Below are positions 1-7,033 of a stretch of DNA of 10,216 nt, in pieces. Within the stretch, counting starts at the first letter, position 1. Every line of letters starts with the position of its first letter. The notes under the pieces were generated by a model. The model was not told the origin of the DNA. It ran no database searches and saw only the letters and a list, made by a program, of their open reading frames with translations. The stretch comes from Lutispora sp041687175 (GTDB lineage Bacteria; Bacillota; Clostridia; Lutisporales; Lutisporaceae), in NCBI RefSeq assembly GCF_041687175.1, contig NZ_JAWLCK010000098.1, forward strand, positions 1 through 10,216, written 5' to 3'. Both the position numbers and the translations under genes were made by a program.

Positions 1-413
1 TAGATATTGAGCTGGCTTTTGGTAAAGAGAAAATTGAGCAGATAAAATCCTTAGCAGCAAAGAATGGAGTAAAAGTCATATTATCCTACCACAATTTTAC
101 AAAGACACCTTCGGAAGAATTTATGATTGAAAAGATAAAAGAACAGCTTAATAATGGTGCGGACATACCTAAAATAGCTGTGATGCCTCAGGAACAAGGT
201 GATGTATTGAGACTTCTCAATGCAACATATAGAGCTAGAAAAGAAATACAAAATCCCTTAATTGCTATATCCATGGGGTCCTTGGGAATCATAACCCGAA
301 TGACAGGCTTTATTTTTGGCTCAGACATGACCTTTGCCGCAGGAGTCAATGCATCAGCACCTGGACAAATGCCAATAGAAGAGATGAGGAGATATATCGA
401 GATTATTCTTTAA
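1..413 (+). CDS. aroD: 3-dehydroquinate dehydratase, type I (C-terminal part; 5' end outside window)
   Basis: This enzyme dehydrates 3-dehydroquinate to 3-dehydroshikimate in the cytosolic shikimate pathway, through a Schiff base on lysine. The reading frame enters at base 3 and gives 136 residues to the TAA at 411-413. The active-site residues of the type I family are visible with the right spacing: His in SYHNF (residue 30 of the fragment), Lys in PKIAVMP (residue 57, 27 residues after the His as in the E. coli/Salmonella enzyme), Arg in IITRM, then Ser and Gln in SAPGQ, 19 and 23 residues after that Arg. The MGSLG and FGSDMTF segments are also typical. The C-terminus looks complete and ends naturally at about the family's usual place. 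No partner aro gene is visible. Identification is firm; only the N-terminal part is missing. Confidence 0.95.
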   Translation, partial: DIELAFGKEKIEQIKSLAAKNGVKVILSYHNFTKTPSEEFMIEKIKEQLNNGADIPKIAVMPQEQGDVLRLLNATYRARKEIQNPLIAISMGSLGIITRMTGFIFGSDMTFAAGVNASAPGQMPIEEMRRYIEIIL

Positions 414-551
414 AGACTATAATGCTGACTTGTCGGAGGGTTCATCAGGTGCAGAGTATGAGAGTCGATTGTTGAAGGAAGCTGATGAGATAACAAACAA
501 GATAAAAAGCCTTGCTAATTAGGCAAATAGTTACAATCATAAATATTATAG

Positions 552-592
552 ATAAAAGGATAAGCTTAATTAAATAGGCTTATCCTTTTATT
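552..592 (+). terminator. Rho-independent terminator after the aroD region
   Basis: A long perfect inverted repeat has left arm ATAAAAGGATAAGC (552-565) and right arm GCTTATCCTTTTAT (578-591). This gives about 14 bp of stem around a 12-base AT-rich loop, followed by a T-rich stretch (TTTTATTGTTT). The stem carries A on its 5' side and T on its 3' side, so it may work in both directions. It separates aroD transcription from the dacA operon. Confidence 0.85.
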
Positions 593-666
593 GTTTCAGT
601 CTCTAAACTAATAGGAAATATTATTCATTTTAAAATAATATATGTAACTTTCTACTGTTTTTGGTG

Positions 667-672
667 TATAAT
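667..672 (+). promoter_or_regulatory. Probable sigma-A -10 element for the dacA operon
   Basis: TATAAT is a perfect -10 hexamer, preceded directly by TG (GGTGTATAAT). No good -35 hexamer stands 16-18 bp upstream; the 641-651 stretch is only weakly similar. Transcription would start near 678-680, giving a leader of about 37 bases before the ATG at 716, too short for a riboswitch. It lies just after the terminator at 552-592 and before the first gene of the operon, which supports the call. Confidence 0.6.
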
Positions 673-682
673 TAATTTGATA

Positions 683-696
683 TGAAAAATATTGCA
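683..696 (+). promoter_or_regulatory. Possible activator-type site in the dacA leader (near-copy of the 5764-5777 dyad)
   Basis: TGAAAAATATTGCA differs at one of 14 positions from TGCAAAATATTGCA at 5764-5777, the first putative binding site of the sigma-54 activator encoded by the last gene of this operon. It sits between the -10 element and the ribosome binding site of dacA. Its left half-site is broken (TGAAA instead of TGCAA), and AT-rich sequence can match by chance, so function is speculative. Confidence 0.2.
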
Positions 697-700
697 CAAC

Positions 701-712
701 GGGAGAGGTGAG
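701..712 (+). promoter_or_regulatory. Ribosome binding site that sets the dacA start
   Basis: GGGAGAGGTGAG lies 4-10 bases before the ATG at 716. An upstream in-frame TTG at 692 would place this purine-rich site inside the coding sequence and has no site of its own, so 716 is preferred. Confidence 0.7.
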
Positions 713-715
713 GTT

Positions 716-1537
716 ATGGATGAATTTAGAGAATTACTGCCCTACCTGAAGCTATGGAGCACATATTTAGATATAGCTATAGTAGCTTATATAATATATA
801 AGTTCATGCAGCTTATAAAAGAGACCAGAGCAGAGCAGCTGGTGAAAGGAATAATAATTTTGCTTGTTGTTACTAAATTAAGTGATATTATGCAGCTTCA
901 CACCATCTACTGGTTGCTTAAGAATGCCATGACAGTTGGAGCTATAGCTATTCTGATAATATTCCAGCCAGAGCTTAGAAGAGCTTTGGAACATATAGGG
1001 AGAGGAAGATTTTTTTCTAAAAATGAGCTTCAGGAAAAAGAATTGGAGACAATGCTTGATGAAATCATAGTAGCAGTAAGCGATCTTTCCAAAAATAAAA
1101 CAGGGGCAATAATAGCTTTGGAGCAGGATACAGGACTCAATGAATATATTGAGACTGGTGTAAGAATTGATGGAATCATATCTGCCGGGCTCCTTATAAA
1201 TATATTTGAACCCAATACACCACTCCATGATGGTGCGGTAATAATTAGAAAGAACAGGATAGCTGCTGCCGGTTGCTTTTTGCCGCTTACTGAAAGCCAG
1301 AACCTGAGCAAACAACTAGGCACAAGGCACAGGGCAGCCCTTGGACTCACAGAAATATCTGACAGCCTGGTGGTCATAGTCTCCGAAGAGACAGGAGTCA
1401 TATCATTTGCTAGAGAAGGAAAGCTATCCAGGTATTTGGATACCAAATCTCTAAGAGAAATTCTCAAGAACCACTATATAAAGATTGAATCCAAGAAGCA
1501 GCCCGTCTGGACGAAATGGGGTGTGAAAAATGAATAA
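716..1537 (+). CDS. cdaA: Membrane diadenylate cyclase CdaA/DacA (c-di-AMP synthase)
   Basis: The protein condenses two ATP into cyclic di-AMP, the second messenger controlling potassium and osmolyte balance and cell-wall homeostasis in Firmicutes. With the ATG at 716 it has 273 residues, the usual size for CdaA. Three hydrophobic segments occupy about residues 18-35, 42-58 and 68-84. A connector (about 85-110) follows, and then the DAC (DisA_N) domain. The catalytic motifs are intact: DGA at 172-174 (in LHDGAVIIRKNRI) and RHR at 204-206 (in GTRHRAALGLTE). It is the first gene after a promoter, and its stop overlaps the start of cdaR by 8 bases, which implies coupled translation with its membrane partner. 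The identification is very secure; the activity is inferred from the motifs. Confidence 0.96.
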   Translation: MDEFRELLPYLKLWSTYLDIAIVAYIIYKFMQLIKETRAEQLVKGIIILLVVTKLSDIMQLHTIYWLLKNAMTVGAIAILIIFQPELRRALEHIGRGRFFSKNELQEKELETMLDEIIVAVSDLSKNKTGAIIALEQDTGLNEYIETGVRIDGIISAGLLINIFEPNTPLHDGAVIIRKNRIAAAGCFLPLTESQNLSKQLGTRHRAALGLTEISDSLVVIVSEETGVISFAREGKLSRYLDTKSLREILKNHYIKIESKKQPVWTKWGVKNE

Positions 1538-2783
1538 TTTTTTTGATAAAAAGATTACAGCCAGGATATTGTCTGTACTTTTGGCTACAATGCTCTGGCT
1601 TTATGTCATAACAGAACAAAATCCTGTGGTATATAAAGACATCACTCTACCTGTAAAGCTGATAGGAGTAGAAACTCTTGCTGCTAAGAACATTACCTTA
1701 CTGGATAATACTTCATATAATGTTTATTTGAGGCTAAAGGGCAATAAAAATACGCTGGATAGGATAAACAATACATCTTTAAATGCTACAGCAGATATCA
1801 GGGATCAAGATGAAAAGGGTGAATTTCAAATACCTATTCAAATAAGCGGAATACCTGCGGGCGTTGATATTACTTCCATGTCATCTAAATCCATAAGAGT
1901 TAGATTCGATAATGTGATATCTGTCACCATGCCTGTGGTAATGAATATTACCGGAAATCCTCTGCAGGGAATGGCAGCCATGACTCCTTCAGTTAACCCA
2001 GGAGAAGTGACAATAACAGGAGCTGAAAGCCTGGTAAATAAGGTAAAAACTGCTGCAGTGGATTTAGATATAAGCAGCTCTTCTGCAACTGTAAAGAAGA
2101 ACATCTCAGTGAAAATCCTCAATGAAGAAGGTAAAGAAATTGAAGGCTTAGATGTATCACCCAAGTCGGTGGATGTAGAAATCCCAATAGAATATACAGA
2201 AATAGTAGTTATTGAGCCGGATGTAGTGGTCAATCCTGCACCGGGATATATAGTTACTAACATATCCACCAATCCAAGAGAGATTCATGTTGCAGGGAAA
2301 AAAGAAATACTGGATAATTTGAATTCCATCAAGACAGAGAGGATAGAATTGCAAGATGCTAAAGCTTTTGTGGACCAGCAAGTTTCATTGGTGCTGCCGG
2401 AAGGTGTTGAGTTGGCAAACAAGTCGGAAACAGTGAGGCTTAATATTAATATCGAAAAGATTATCGAAAAGCCAATAGAGATAAACAATATAGCCATAAG
2501 AAACTTACCTGATAATCTCACAGCAGAGCATCAGCAAATAGTAATGAGATTGATTGTAAAAGGACCTGAGAGCATAGTAAACGCATGGAATACCAATAAT
2601 TCCTTTTATGTTGATGTATCAGGTTTGTCAGAAGGAATACATGAAGTTGATATAATGTATAATAAGCCTGAAGAAGTTCAAATACTGCAAATAGAGCCTA
2701 TTTCAATGTACATTACTTTAAAGGATAAAGGAGTAGATAACTCTAATGTTTCTAGAAGTGAAGGATCTGAAGCTCCACATTGA
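1530..2783 (+). CDS. cdaR: CdaR/YbbR-domain protein, regulator of the diadenylate cyclase
   Basis: This is a 417-residue membrane-anchored protein of the YbbR family, whose members bind and modulate CdaA from outside the membrane. One N-terminal signal-anchor helix (about 11-28, rich in L, V, A and W) is followed by the NPVVYKDITLPV start of the first YbbR domain. About four beta-rich YbbR-like units follow, at roughly 37-115, 118-200, 207-290 and 300-395, recognised by recurring stretches such as MPVVMNITGNP and KPIEINNIAIRNLP. A polar tail of about 18 residues (Ser, Asn, Glu, ending APH) closes the protein. The ATG is preceded by GGGGTG (1518-1523) and overlaps the cdaA stop; its own 3' end overlaps the next gene by 38 bases. 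There are no catalytic motifs. The family assignment is firm; the exact number of repeats is by eye. Confidence 0.92.
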   Translation: MNNFFDKKITARILSVLLATMLWLYVITEQNPVVYKDITLPVKLIGVETLAAKNITLLDNTSYNVYLRLKGNKNTLDRINNTSLNATADIRDQDEKGEFQIPIQISGIPAGVDITSMSSKSIRVRFDNVISVTMPVVMNITGNPLQGMAAMTPSVNPGEVTITGAESLVNKVKTAAVDLDISSSSATVKKNISVKILNEEGKEIEGLDVSPKSVDVEIPIEYTEIVVIEPDVVVNPAPGYIVTNISTNPREIHVAGKKEILDNLNSIKTERIELQDAKAFVDQQVSLVLPEGVELANKSETVRLNINIEKIIEKPIEINNIAIRNLPDNLTAEHQQIVMRLIVKGPESIVNAWNTNNSFYVDVSGLSEGIHEVDIMYNKPEEVQILQIEPISMYITLKDKGVDNSNVSRSEGSEAPH

Positions 2784-4347
2784 TGAACCAGATACAGAGC
2801 TTATAAAGTTAATAAGCAAAAAAATAAAACTACAGCCACAAAATATCAAGGAGTTTAGGATTCTAAGGAAGTCTATAGATGCCAGGAAGAAGGATATCTA
2901 TTTTGTATATAATGTGTTCGTAGAAATACCTGGTATGAAAAACTACAAAAAGTATATAAACAATAAGGATGTATTGGAGTATAAGGAATTTGAATATGTT
3001 CTGGAAGGACATGGCGAAGAGAAGCTTGATAATAGACCGATTATAATAGGTTCCGGCCCAGCCGGACTCTTCGCTGCCTTGACCCTTGCTCAGAGGGGTT
3101 ATAAACCTATTATCCTTGAAAGAGGCCTAGATGTGGACAGTCGTACCAAAGATGTTGAGGCCTTAATGGATAGAGGAGAGTTTTCTCCAAGGTCCAATAT
3201 ACAATTTGGAGAAGGTGGAGCCGGCTCCTTTTCTGATGGGAAGCTTACCACAAGAATAAAGGATCCCAGGATAAGGCTGGTACTGGACAGTTTTGTCCGA
3301 TTCGGTGCACCGGAAGAAATATTGTATGAATACAAACCTCATATAGGTACGGATGTATTGAAAAATGTTATTAAAAATATGAGAAAGCATATAGAAAGCT
3401 TAGGTGGTGAATTCAGATTTAACCATCTTGTTGATGAAATACTTGTTAAGGAAGATAGAGCTATAGGTGTTCATGTTGAAGATATTGGAGATATATGTTC
3501 CAATGCAATAATAGGAGCTATAGGTCATAGCGCCAGGGATACATATAAAATGCTTTTCCATAAGGGATTATCCATGGAATCCAAGCCTTTTGCCATAGGT
3601 GTTAGAGTAGAGCATTTGCAGGAGATGATAGACAAGGCCCAATATGGAGAATATGCAGGTCATCCAAAGCTAGGCGCCGCAGACTACATGCTTACTCATA
3701 GAAGCCAGGCTACCGGCAGGTCTGTATACTCATTTTGCATGTGCCCCGGAGGCTATGTGGTTCCTGCAGCTTCAGAAGCAGATAGGCTTGTTACTAACGG
3801 TATGAGCTACCATGATAGAGCTGGCCAAAATGCCAACAGTGCCATAGTGGTAACCATATATCCTGAGGATTTTGGAGATAATCATCCCTTATCTGGTATA
3901 AGCTTTCAGAGATACTGGGAAGAAAAGGCTTACTCTCTAGGAGGCGGAGGCTATAGGGCGCCAGTTCAACTTATAGGTGATTTTCTGGAAGATAGGCCTT
4001 CAAATAATTTTGGAGCAGTGAAGCCAACTTATAAGCCAGGGGTAAAACTTGCTCAGCTCAAGGAGTGCTTGCCGGACTATGTGACGAAAGCATTGAAGGA
4101 TGCCATCATAGGCTTTGAAAAAAAGATTAAAGGCTTTGCCCAACCAGAGGGTATATTGACTGCAATAGAAACCAGAACCTCATCACCCTTAAGGCTTCTT
4201 AGGGGAAACACAATGGAGAGTCTGAACCTGAAAAATTTTTATCCTGCTGGTGAGGGTGCCGGCTATGCAGGGGGCATAGTAAGCTCTGCTGTAGATGGCA
4301 TAAAGGTTGCGGAGGAAATAATTAAGCGCTATAAACCCTTGAATTAA
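2746..4347 (+). CDS. FAD-dependent protein of unknown reaction (COG2509-like dehydrogenase family)
   Basis: The product has 533 residues. An N-terminal domain of about 90 residues (with an RKSIDARKKDIYFVY segment) precedes a Rossmann FAD-binding core, with GSGPAG at 102-107 and the following acidic LERG about 20 residues later. Further on are FGEGGAGSFSDGKL, typical of flavin-family proteins near the isoalloxazine, and a C-terminal FAD-closing stretch (YPAGEGAGYAGGIVSSAVDG) at about 503-522. This layout matches the widespread bacterial family of uncharacterised FAD-dependent dehydrogenases; neither substrate nor electron acceptor is known to me. No signal peptide or membrane helix is seen, so it is probably cytosolic. 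The ATG at 2746 has AAAGGAG (2727-2733) upstream and lies inside the end of cdaR, so the two genes are co-transcribed and probably coupled. Family call firm, function open. Confidence 0.85.
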   Translation: MFLEVKDLKLHIDEPDTELIKLISKKIKLQPQNIKEFRILRKSIDARKKDIYFVYNVFVEIPGMKNYKKYINNKDVLEYKEFEYVLEGHGEEKLDNRPIIIGSGPAGLFAALTLAQRGYKPIILERGLDVDSRTKDVEALMDRGEFSPRSNIQFGEGGAGSFSDGKLTTRIKDPRIRLVLDSFVRFGAPEEILYEYKPHIGTDVLKNVIKNMRKHIESLGGEFRFNHLVDEILVKEDRAIGVHVEDIGDICSNAIIGAIGHSARDTYKMLFHKGLSMESKPFAIGVRVEHLQEMIDKAQYGEYAGHPKLGAADYMLTHRSQATGRSVYSFCMCPGGYVVPAASEADRLVTNGMSYHDRAGQNANSAIVVTIYPEDFGDNHPLSGISFQRYWEEKAYSLGGGGYRAPVQLIGDFLEDRPSNNFGAVKPTYKPGVKLAQLKECLPDYVTKALKDAIIGFEKKIKGFAQPEGILTAIETRTSSPLRLLRGNTMESLNLKNFYPAGEGAGYAGGIVSSAVDGIKVAEEIIKRYKPLN

Positions 4348-4363
4348 GGAAAGTGGTGATGAA

Positions 4364-5761
4364 ATGCGTGATACAGTGATAACTGTGGAGAACCTCAAAG
4401 AAGTCCAGAGTATGTTGGGGGCCGTTTTCAATGCTACTCAGGATGCCATATCTGTAGTTGATAAAAACGGTATAGGTATTATGGTGAATCCTGCTTATAC
4501 AAAGATAACAGGCCTTTCTGAAAAGGATGTGCTGGGGAAGATTGCAACAGTTGATATAGCCGAAGGTGAAAGTGTCCATATGAAGGTCCTGGCAACCAAG
4601 AAGCCTGTAAAGGGAGCTTTGCTTAAAGTTGGACCTAATAGAAAAGAAGTATTGGTGAATGCAGCTCCTATAATAGTAGATGGAGAGCTTATAGGAAGCG
4701 TAGGGGTTCTTCATGATATCACCGAGATGAACAGACTGTCCGAAGAATTAAGACAAGCTAAGCAGATAATAAGAAAACTGGAAGCAAAATATACATTCGA
4801 TGATATAGAAGGTAAGGATCCTGAACTGCTGAATGCCATAGAAAAAGCAAAAAAAGCGGCAGATACTCCTGTAACAGTACTTTTAACAGGTGAGAGCGGA
4901 ACAGGAAAAGAAATATTTGCTCATGCAATACACAACGCCAGCGAGAGGAAGTACCGACAATTTGTAAGGGTTAACTGCGCTGCCATTCCCCAACCTCTAT
5001 TGGAATCTGAGTTGTTTGGTTATGAAGAGGGGGCTTTTACAGGAGCAAAAAAAGGTGGAAAAAAAGGGCTATTTGAGGAAGCTAATGGAGGAACTATTTT
5101 TCTTGATGAAATAGGCGAGATAAATGTTGAAACCCAGGCCAAGCTACTTAGAGTTCTTCAGGAAAAGGAAATAATGAAAGTGGGAGGCATAAAACCTATA
5201 AGTGTTGATGTAAGAGTTATAGCTGCATCAAACATAGATATGGAACAGGCAATAGCGGAAGGCAAATTCAGAAAAGATCTATATTATAGGATTAGCATGT
5301 TTCCCATAAAAATACCGCCCCTGAAAGACAGGAAGGGGGATATAGCCCACCTGGCCCGATTCTTTATAAAAAAGTATAATCAGGAATATGGCAGAAATAT
5401 TGAAGAAATAGATGAAGATGCAGTGCATAAGCTCATGGAATATAACTGGCCTGGTAATGTGAGAGAACTGGAGAATATGATTGGTAGAGCCATAATAAAC
5501 ATGAAAATGACTGAGAAGGTTATTCAAAAAAGGCATTTACCAAAATTCGAACTAGAAGATTCCAATACCAGTATTGTCTCGGAAATTCACTTTTCTCAAG
5601 AAAAAGCCATGACACTGGAGCAATTTACAGAGAAGATTGAGAAAAAATATATAAGCCATGTACTGAAGCTTTGCCAAAATAACAAAACTCAAACAGCAAA
5701 GGTACTAAATGTTTCTTTGAGAAACCTTTACTATAAACTGGAGAAATATAATATAAAATAG
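4364..5761 (+). CDS. Sigma-54-dependent activator with PAS, AAA+ and Fis domains (BkdR-like in role)
   Basis: This 465-residue enhancer-binding protein drives RNA polymerase-sigma-54 by ATP hydrolysis. An N-terminal PAS sensor (about 12-122) is followed by a short coiled-coil linker (about 122-142) and the AAA+ domain (about 149-380), with Walker A GESGTGKE (176-183), the sigma-54-contacting GAFTGA loop (223-228), Walker B GGTIFLDEIGE (242-252), an arginine-finger region FRKDLYYRI and the WPGNVRELEN sensor II region. A Fis-type helix-turn-helix ends the protein (about 430-465, with KTQTAKVLNVSLRNLYYKL). All functional motifs are intact. It starts 16 bp after the FAD gene (RBS GGAAAGTGGTGA) and ends just before dyad sites and a -24/-12 promoter, so it most likely activates the butyrate kinase operon. 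The PAS ligand is not evident; a 2-oxoacid, branched-chain acid or redox signal is a guess. Confidence 0.93.
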   Translation: MRDTVITVENLKEVQSMLGAVFNATQDAISVVDKNGIGIMVNPAYTKITGLSEKDVLGKIATVDIAEGESVHMKVLATKKPVKGALLKVGPNRKEVLVNAAPIIVDGELIGSVGVLHDITEMNRLSEELRQAKQIIRKLEAKYTFDDIEGKDPELLNAIEKAKKAADTPVTVLLTGESGTGKEIFAHAIHNASERKYRQFVRVNCAAIPQPLLESELFGYEEGAFTGAKKGGKKGLFEEANGGTIFLDEIGEINVETQAKLLRVLQEKEIMKVGGIKPISVDVRVIAASNIDMEQAIAEGKFRKDLYYRISMFPIKIPPLKDRKGDIAHLARFFIKKYNQEYGRNIEEIDEDAVHKLMEYNWPGNVRELENMIGRAIINMKMTEKVIQKRHLPKFELEDSNTSIVSEIHFSQEKAMTLEQFTEKIEKKYISHVLKLCQNNKTQTAKVLNVSLRNLYYKLEKYNIK

Positions 5762-5763
5762 TG

Positions 5764-5818
5764 TGCAAAATATTGCATATTACATGATATTGCAGTATTT
5801 TGCATGCAATAAATTGCA
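5764..5818 (+). promoter_or_regulatory. Putative upstream activating sequences: three TGCA-flanked 14-bp dyads
   Basis: Three 14-bp units share the form TGCAR-N4-TTGCA: TGCAAAATATTGCA (5764-5777), TGCAGTATTTTGCA (5791-5804) and TGCAATAAATTGCA (5805-5818). The first and third are dyad-symmetric in their five outer bases, the second in its four. The last two abut exactly. The octamer ATATTGCA also repeats at 5770 and 5787. Relative to the predicted start at 5907 the centres lie near -137, -110 and -96, the usual range for sigma-54 enhancer sites. They begin two bases after the activator's stop codon. Binding by that activator is inferred from position, symmetry and the Fis domain. Confidence 0.65.
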
Positions 5819-5841
5819 AATAAGTAGATTGTGAAAAAAAC

Positions 5842-5865
5842 AACCCTGTATTGAAGGGTTTTTTT
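5842..5865 (+). terminator. Rho-independent terminator of the dacA-regulator operon
   Basis: The stem AACCCT (5842-5847) / AGGGTT (5855-5860) encloses a 7-base loop and runs into seven T (5859-5865), followed by CTTTC. Upstream A's (5834-5840) could extend pairing with the T run. It lies between the putative enhancer sites and the sigma-54 promoter, so it insulates the butyrate kinase operon from read-through out of the regulator. Confidence 0.8.
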
Positions 5866-5880
5866 CTTTCTGCTTGCTGT

Positions 5881-5896
5881 TGGCATGTATATTGCA
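5881..5896 (+). promoter_or_regulatory. Sigma-54 (-24/-12) promoter of the buk-ptb-buk-vor operon
   Basis: TGGCAT-N5-TTGCA matches the consensus TGGCAC-N5-TTGCA in all but one base, with GG (5882-5883) and GC (5894-5895) at the exact required spacing. Taking the C of GC as -12 puts the transcript start near 5907. The operon's first gene begins at 5946 with an excellent ribosome binding site. A gene for a sigma-54 activator ends 120 bp upstream, and dyad sites lie in between. No competing sigma-A promoter is evident in this gap. Confidence 0.88.
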
Positions 5897-5907
5897 TATA
5901 AAATAAT

Positions 5908-5932
5908 TATTGAATATTAAAAATATTTAATA
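5908..5932 (+). promoter_or_regulatory. AT-rich hairpin at the predicted 5' end of the buk operon mRNA
   Basis: TATTGAATATT (5908-5918) can pair with AATATTTAATA (5922-5932) over 11 bp, with one G-T wobble and an AAA loop. It would start at or next to the predicted transcript start (5907) and end where the Shine-Dalgarno AAGGAGG (5932-5938) begins. Such 5'-terminal hairpins can protect mRNA, but this one is pure A-T/G-T and weak, so a chance palindrome is possible. Confidence 0.3.
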
Positions 5933-5945
5933 AGGAGGTTCAACC

Positions 5946-7028
5946 TTGAGCAGGGAATACATACTGGTCATCAATCCCGGTTCTACATCAACAAAAGTTG
6001 CACTATTCAAAGAAGGCAAATCAATTATGAATAAAAGTCTTACCCATCCAAAGGAAGAAGTGGAAAAATTCGAAAAAGTTACAGATCAATATGATTACAG
6101 AAAAGCAATGATATTGAAATGGTTGGAAGAAGAAGGAATAGAACTCAGTAGTCTTGCTGCAGTTGCTGGAAGAGGAGGACTTTTAAGATCCATACCTGGC
6201 GGCACATATAAGGTAACTGATGCTATGATAGAAGACCTTAAGGTTGGAATCCAAGGGGAACATGCTTCTAACCTTGGAGGTATAATAGCCAAGAGTATAG
6301 GTGATTCTCAGGGTATACCTTCCTTTATCGTTGATCCTGTTGCTGTAGACGAATTCGAAGATGTGGCAAGAATATCAGGTATGCCAGAACTGCCCAGAAA
6401 ATCATTGGTTCATGCACTTAATATCAAGGCTGTTGCCAGAAAAGCTGCTAAAGACATGGGTAAAGCCCTTGAAGATATAAATTTAGTTATGGCTCATTTA
6501 GGAGGGGGTATATCCATTGCTCCGATGAAAAAAGGCAGGATAATCGATGTAAACAATGCCAGTCACGGAGGTCCTTTCTCACCGGACAGGACAGGTACTC
6601 TGCCTGCAGGAGATATTATAAAAATGTGCTATTCGGGAAAATATACTTATGCTGAAATGAAAAAGAAGATATCTGGCAAAGGTGGATTGATTGCTTATCT
6701 GGGTACTAATGATGCCAGAGAAGTAGAAAAAATGATTGCCAATGGGGATAAGAAAGCCCTTCTTATATATGATGCCATGACATACCAGATATCCAAAGAA
6801 ATAGGAGCTATGGCAGCAGTGCTCGGAGGCGATGTTCAAGCCATAGTCTTGACAGGCGGTTTGGCTTATTCCAAGCTTTTATGTGAAAGAATAGAAAAAA
6901 GAGTTAAATTTATAGCACCCTTTGTGGTGTACCCTGGAGAGGATGAAATGTTGGCTTTAGCTGAAGGTGCAGCAAGAGTTCTCTCAGGTGAAGAAAGAGC
7001 TAAAATATATGAAGAAGAGGTGAAGTAA
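5946..7028 (+). CDS. buk: Butyrate kinase 1 (branched-chain/short-chain acyl kinase)
   Basis: This acetokinase-superfamily enzyme makes ATP and a short-chain fatty acid from acyl-phosphate and ADP, the last step of butyrate or branched-chain acid formation. It has 360 residues, full length for the family. Visible motifs are NPGSTSTK (10-17, phosphate-binding), GRGGLL (75-80), DVARISGMPE (139-148), AHLGGGIS (183-190) and LTGGLA (302-307). The start is TTG at 5946, preceded at ideal distance by AAGGAGG (5932-5938); translation begins SREYILVINPGS, leaving no room for a later start. Compared with the second kinase downstream, the loop after DVNNA reads SHGGPFSP (206-213), one residue shorter than the LDGDGPMSP form, so substrate preference may differ. 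It is the first gene after the sigma-54 promoter. Butyrate versus isobutyrate/isovalerate as substrate cannot be read from sequence. Confidence 0.93.
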   Translation: MSREYILVINPGSTSTKVALFKEGKSIMNKSLTHPKEEVEKFEKVTDQYDYRKAMILKWLEEEGIELSSLAAVAGRGGLLRSIPGGTYKVTDAMIEDLKVGIQGEHASNLGGIIAKSIGDSQGIPSFIVDPVAVDEFEDVARISGMPELPRKSLVHALNIKAVARKAAKDMGKALEDINLVMAHLGGGISIAPMKKGRIIDVNNASHGGPFSPDRTGTLPAGDIIKMCYSGKYTYAEMKKKISGKGGLIAYLGTNDAREVEKMIANGDKKALLIYDAMTYQISKEIGAMAAVLGGDVQAIVLTGGLAYSKLLCERIEKRVKFIAPFVVYPGEDEMLALAEGAARVLSGEERAKIYEEEVK

Positions 7029-7033
7029 TTCTT

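Noticed and set aside
692..715. Upstream TTG start for dacA adding eight residues
   Set aside because: It has no ribosome binding site of its own, and the purine-rich GGGAGAGGTGAG falls inside this extension at the right distance for the ATG at 716, which also gives the usual family length.
673..715. Riboswitch (for example of the c-di-AMP ydaO type) in the dacA leader
   Set aside because: The predicted leader is only about 37 bases, far too short for a known riboswitch, and shows no conserved fold.
878..1467. Long open frames on the minus strand opposite dacA, and similar ones opposite most other genes
   Set aside because: They lie wholly inside well-identified genes, lack ribosome binding sites and recognisable domains, and are explained as reading-frame shadows.
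5764..5818. CRISPR-like or other repeat array
   Set aside because: There are only three short units with irregular spacing (27 and 14 bp) and internal dyad symmetry, which fits transcription-factor sites rather than a CRISPR array.
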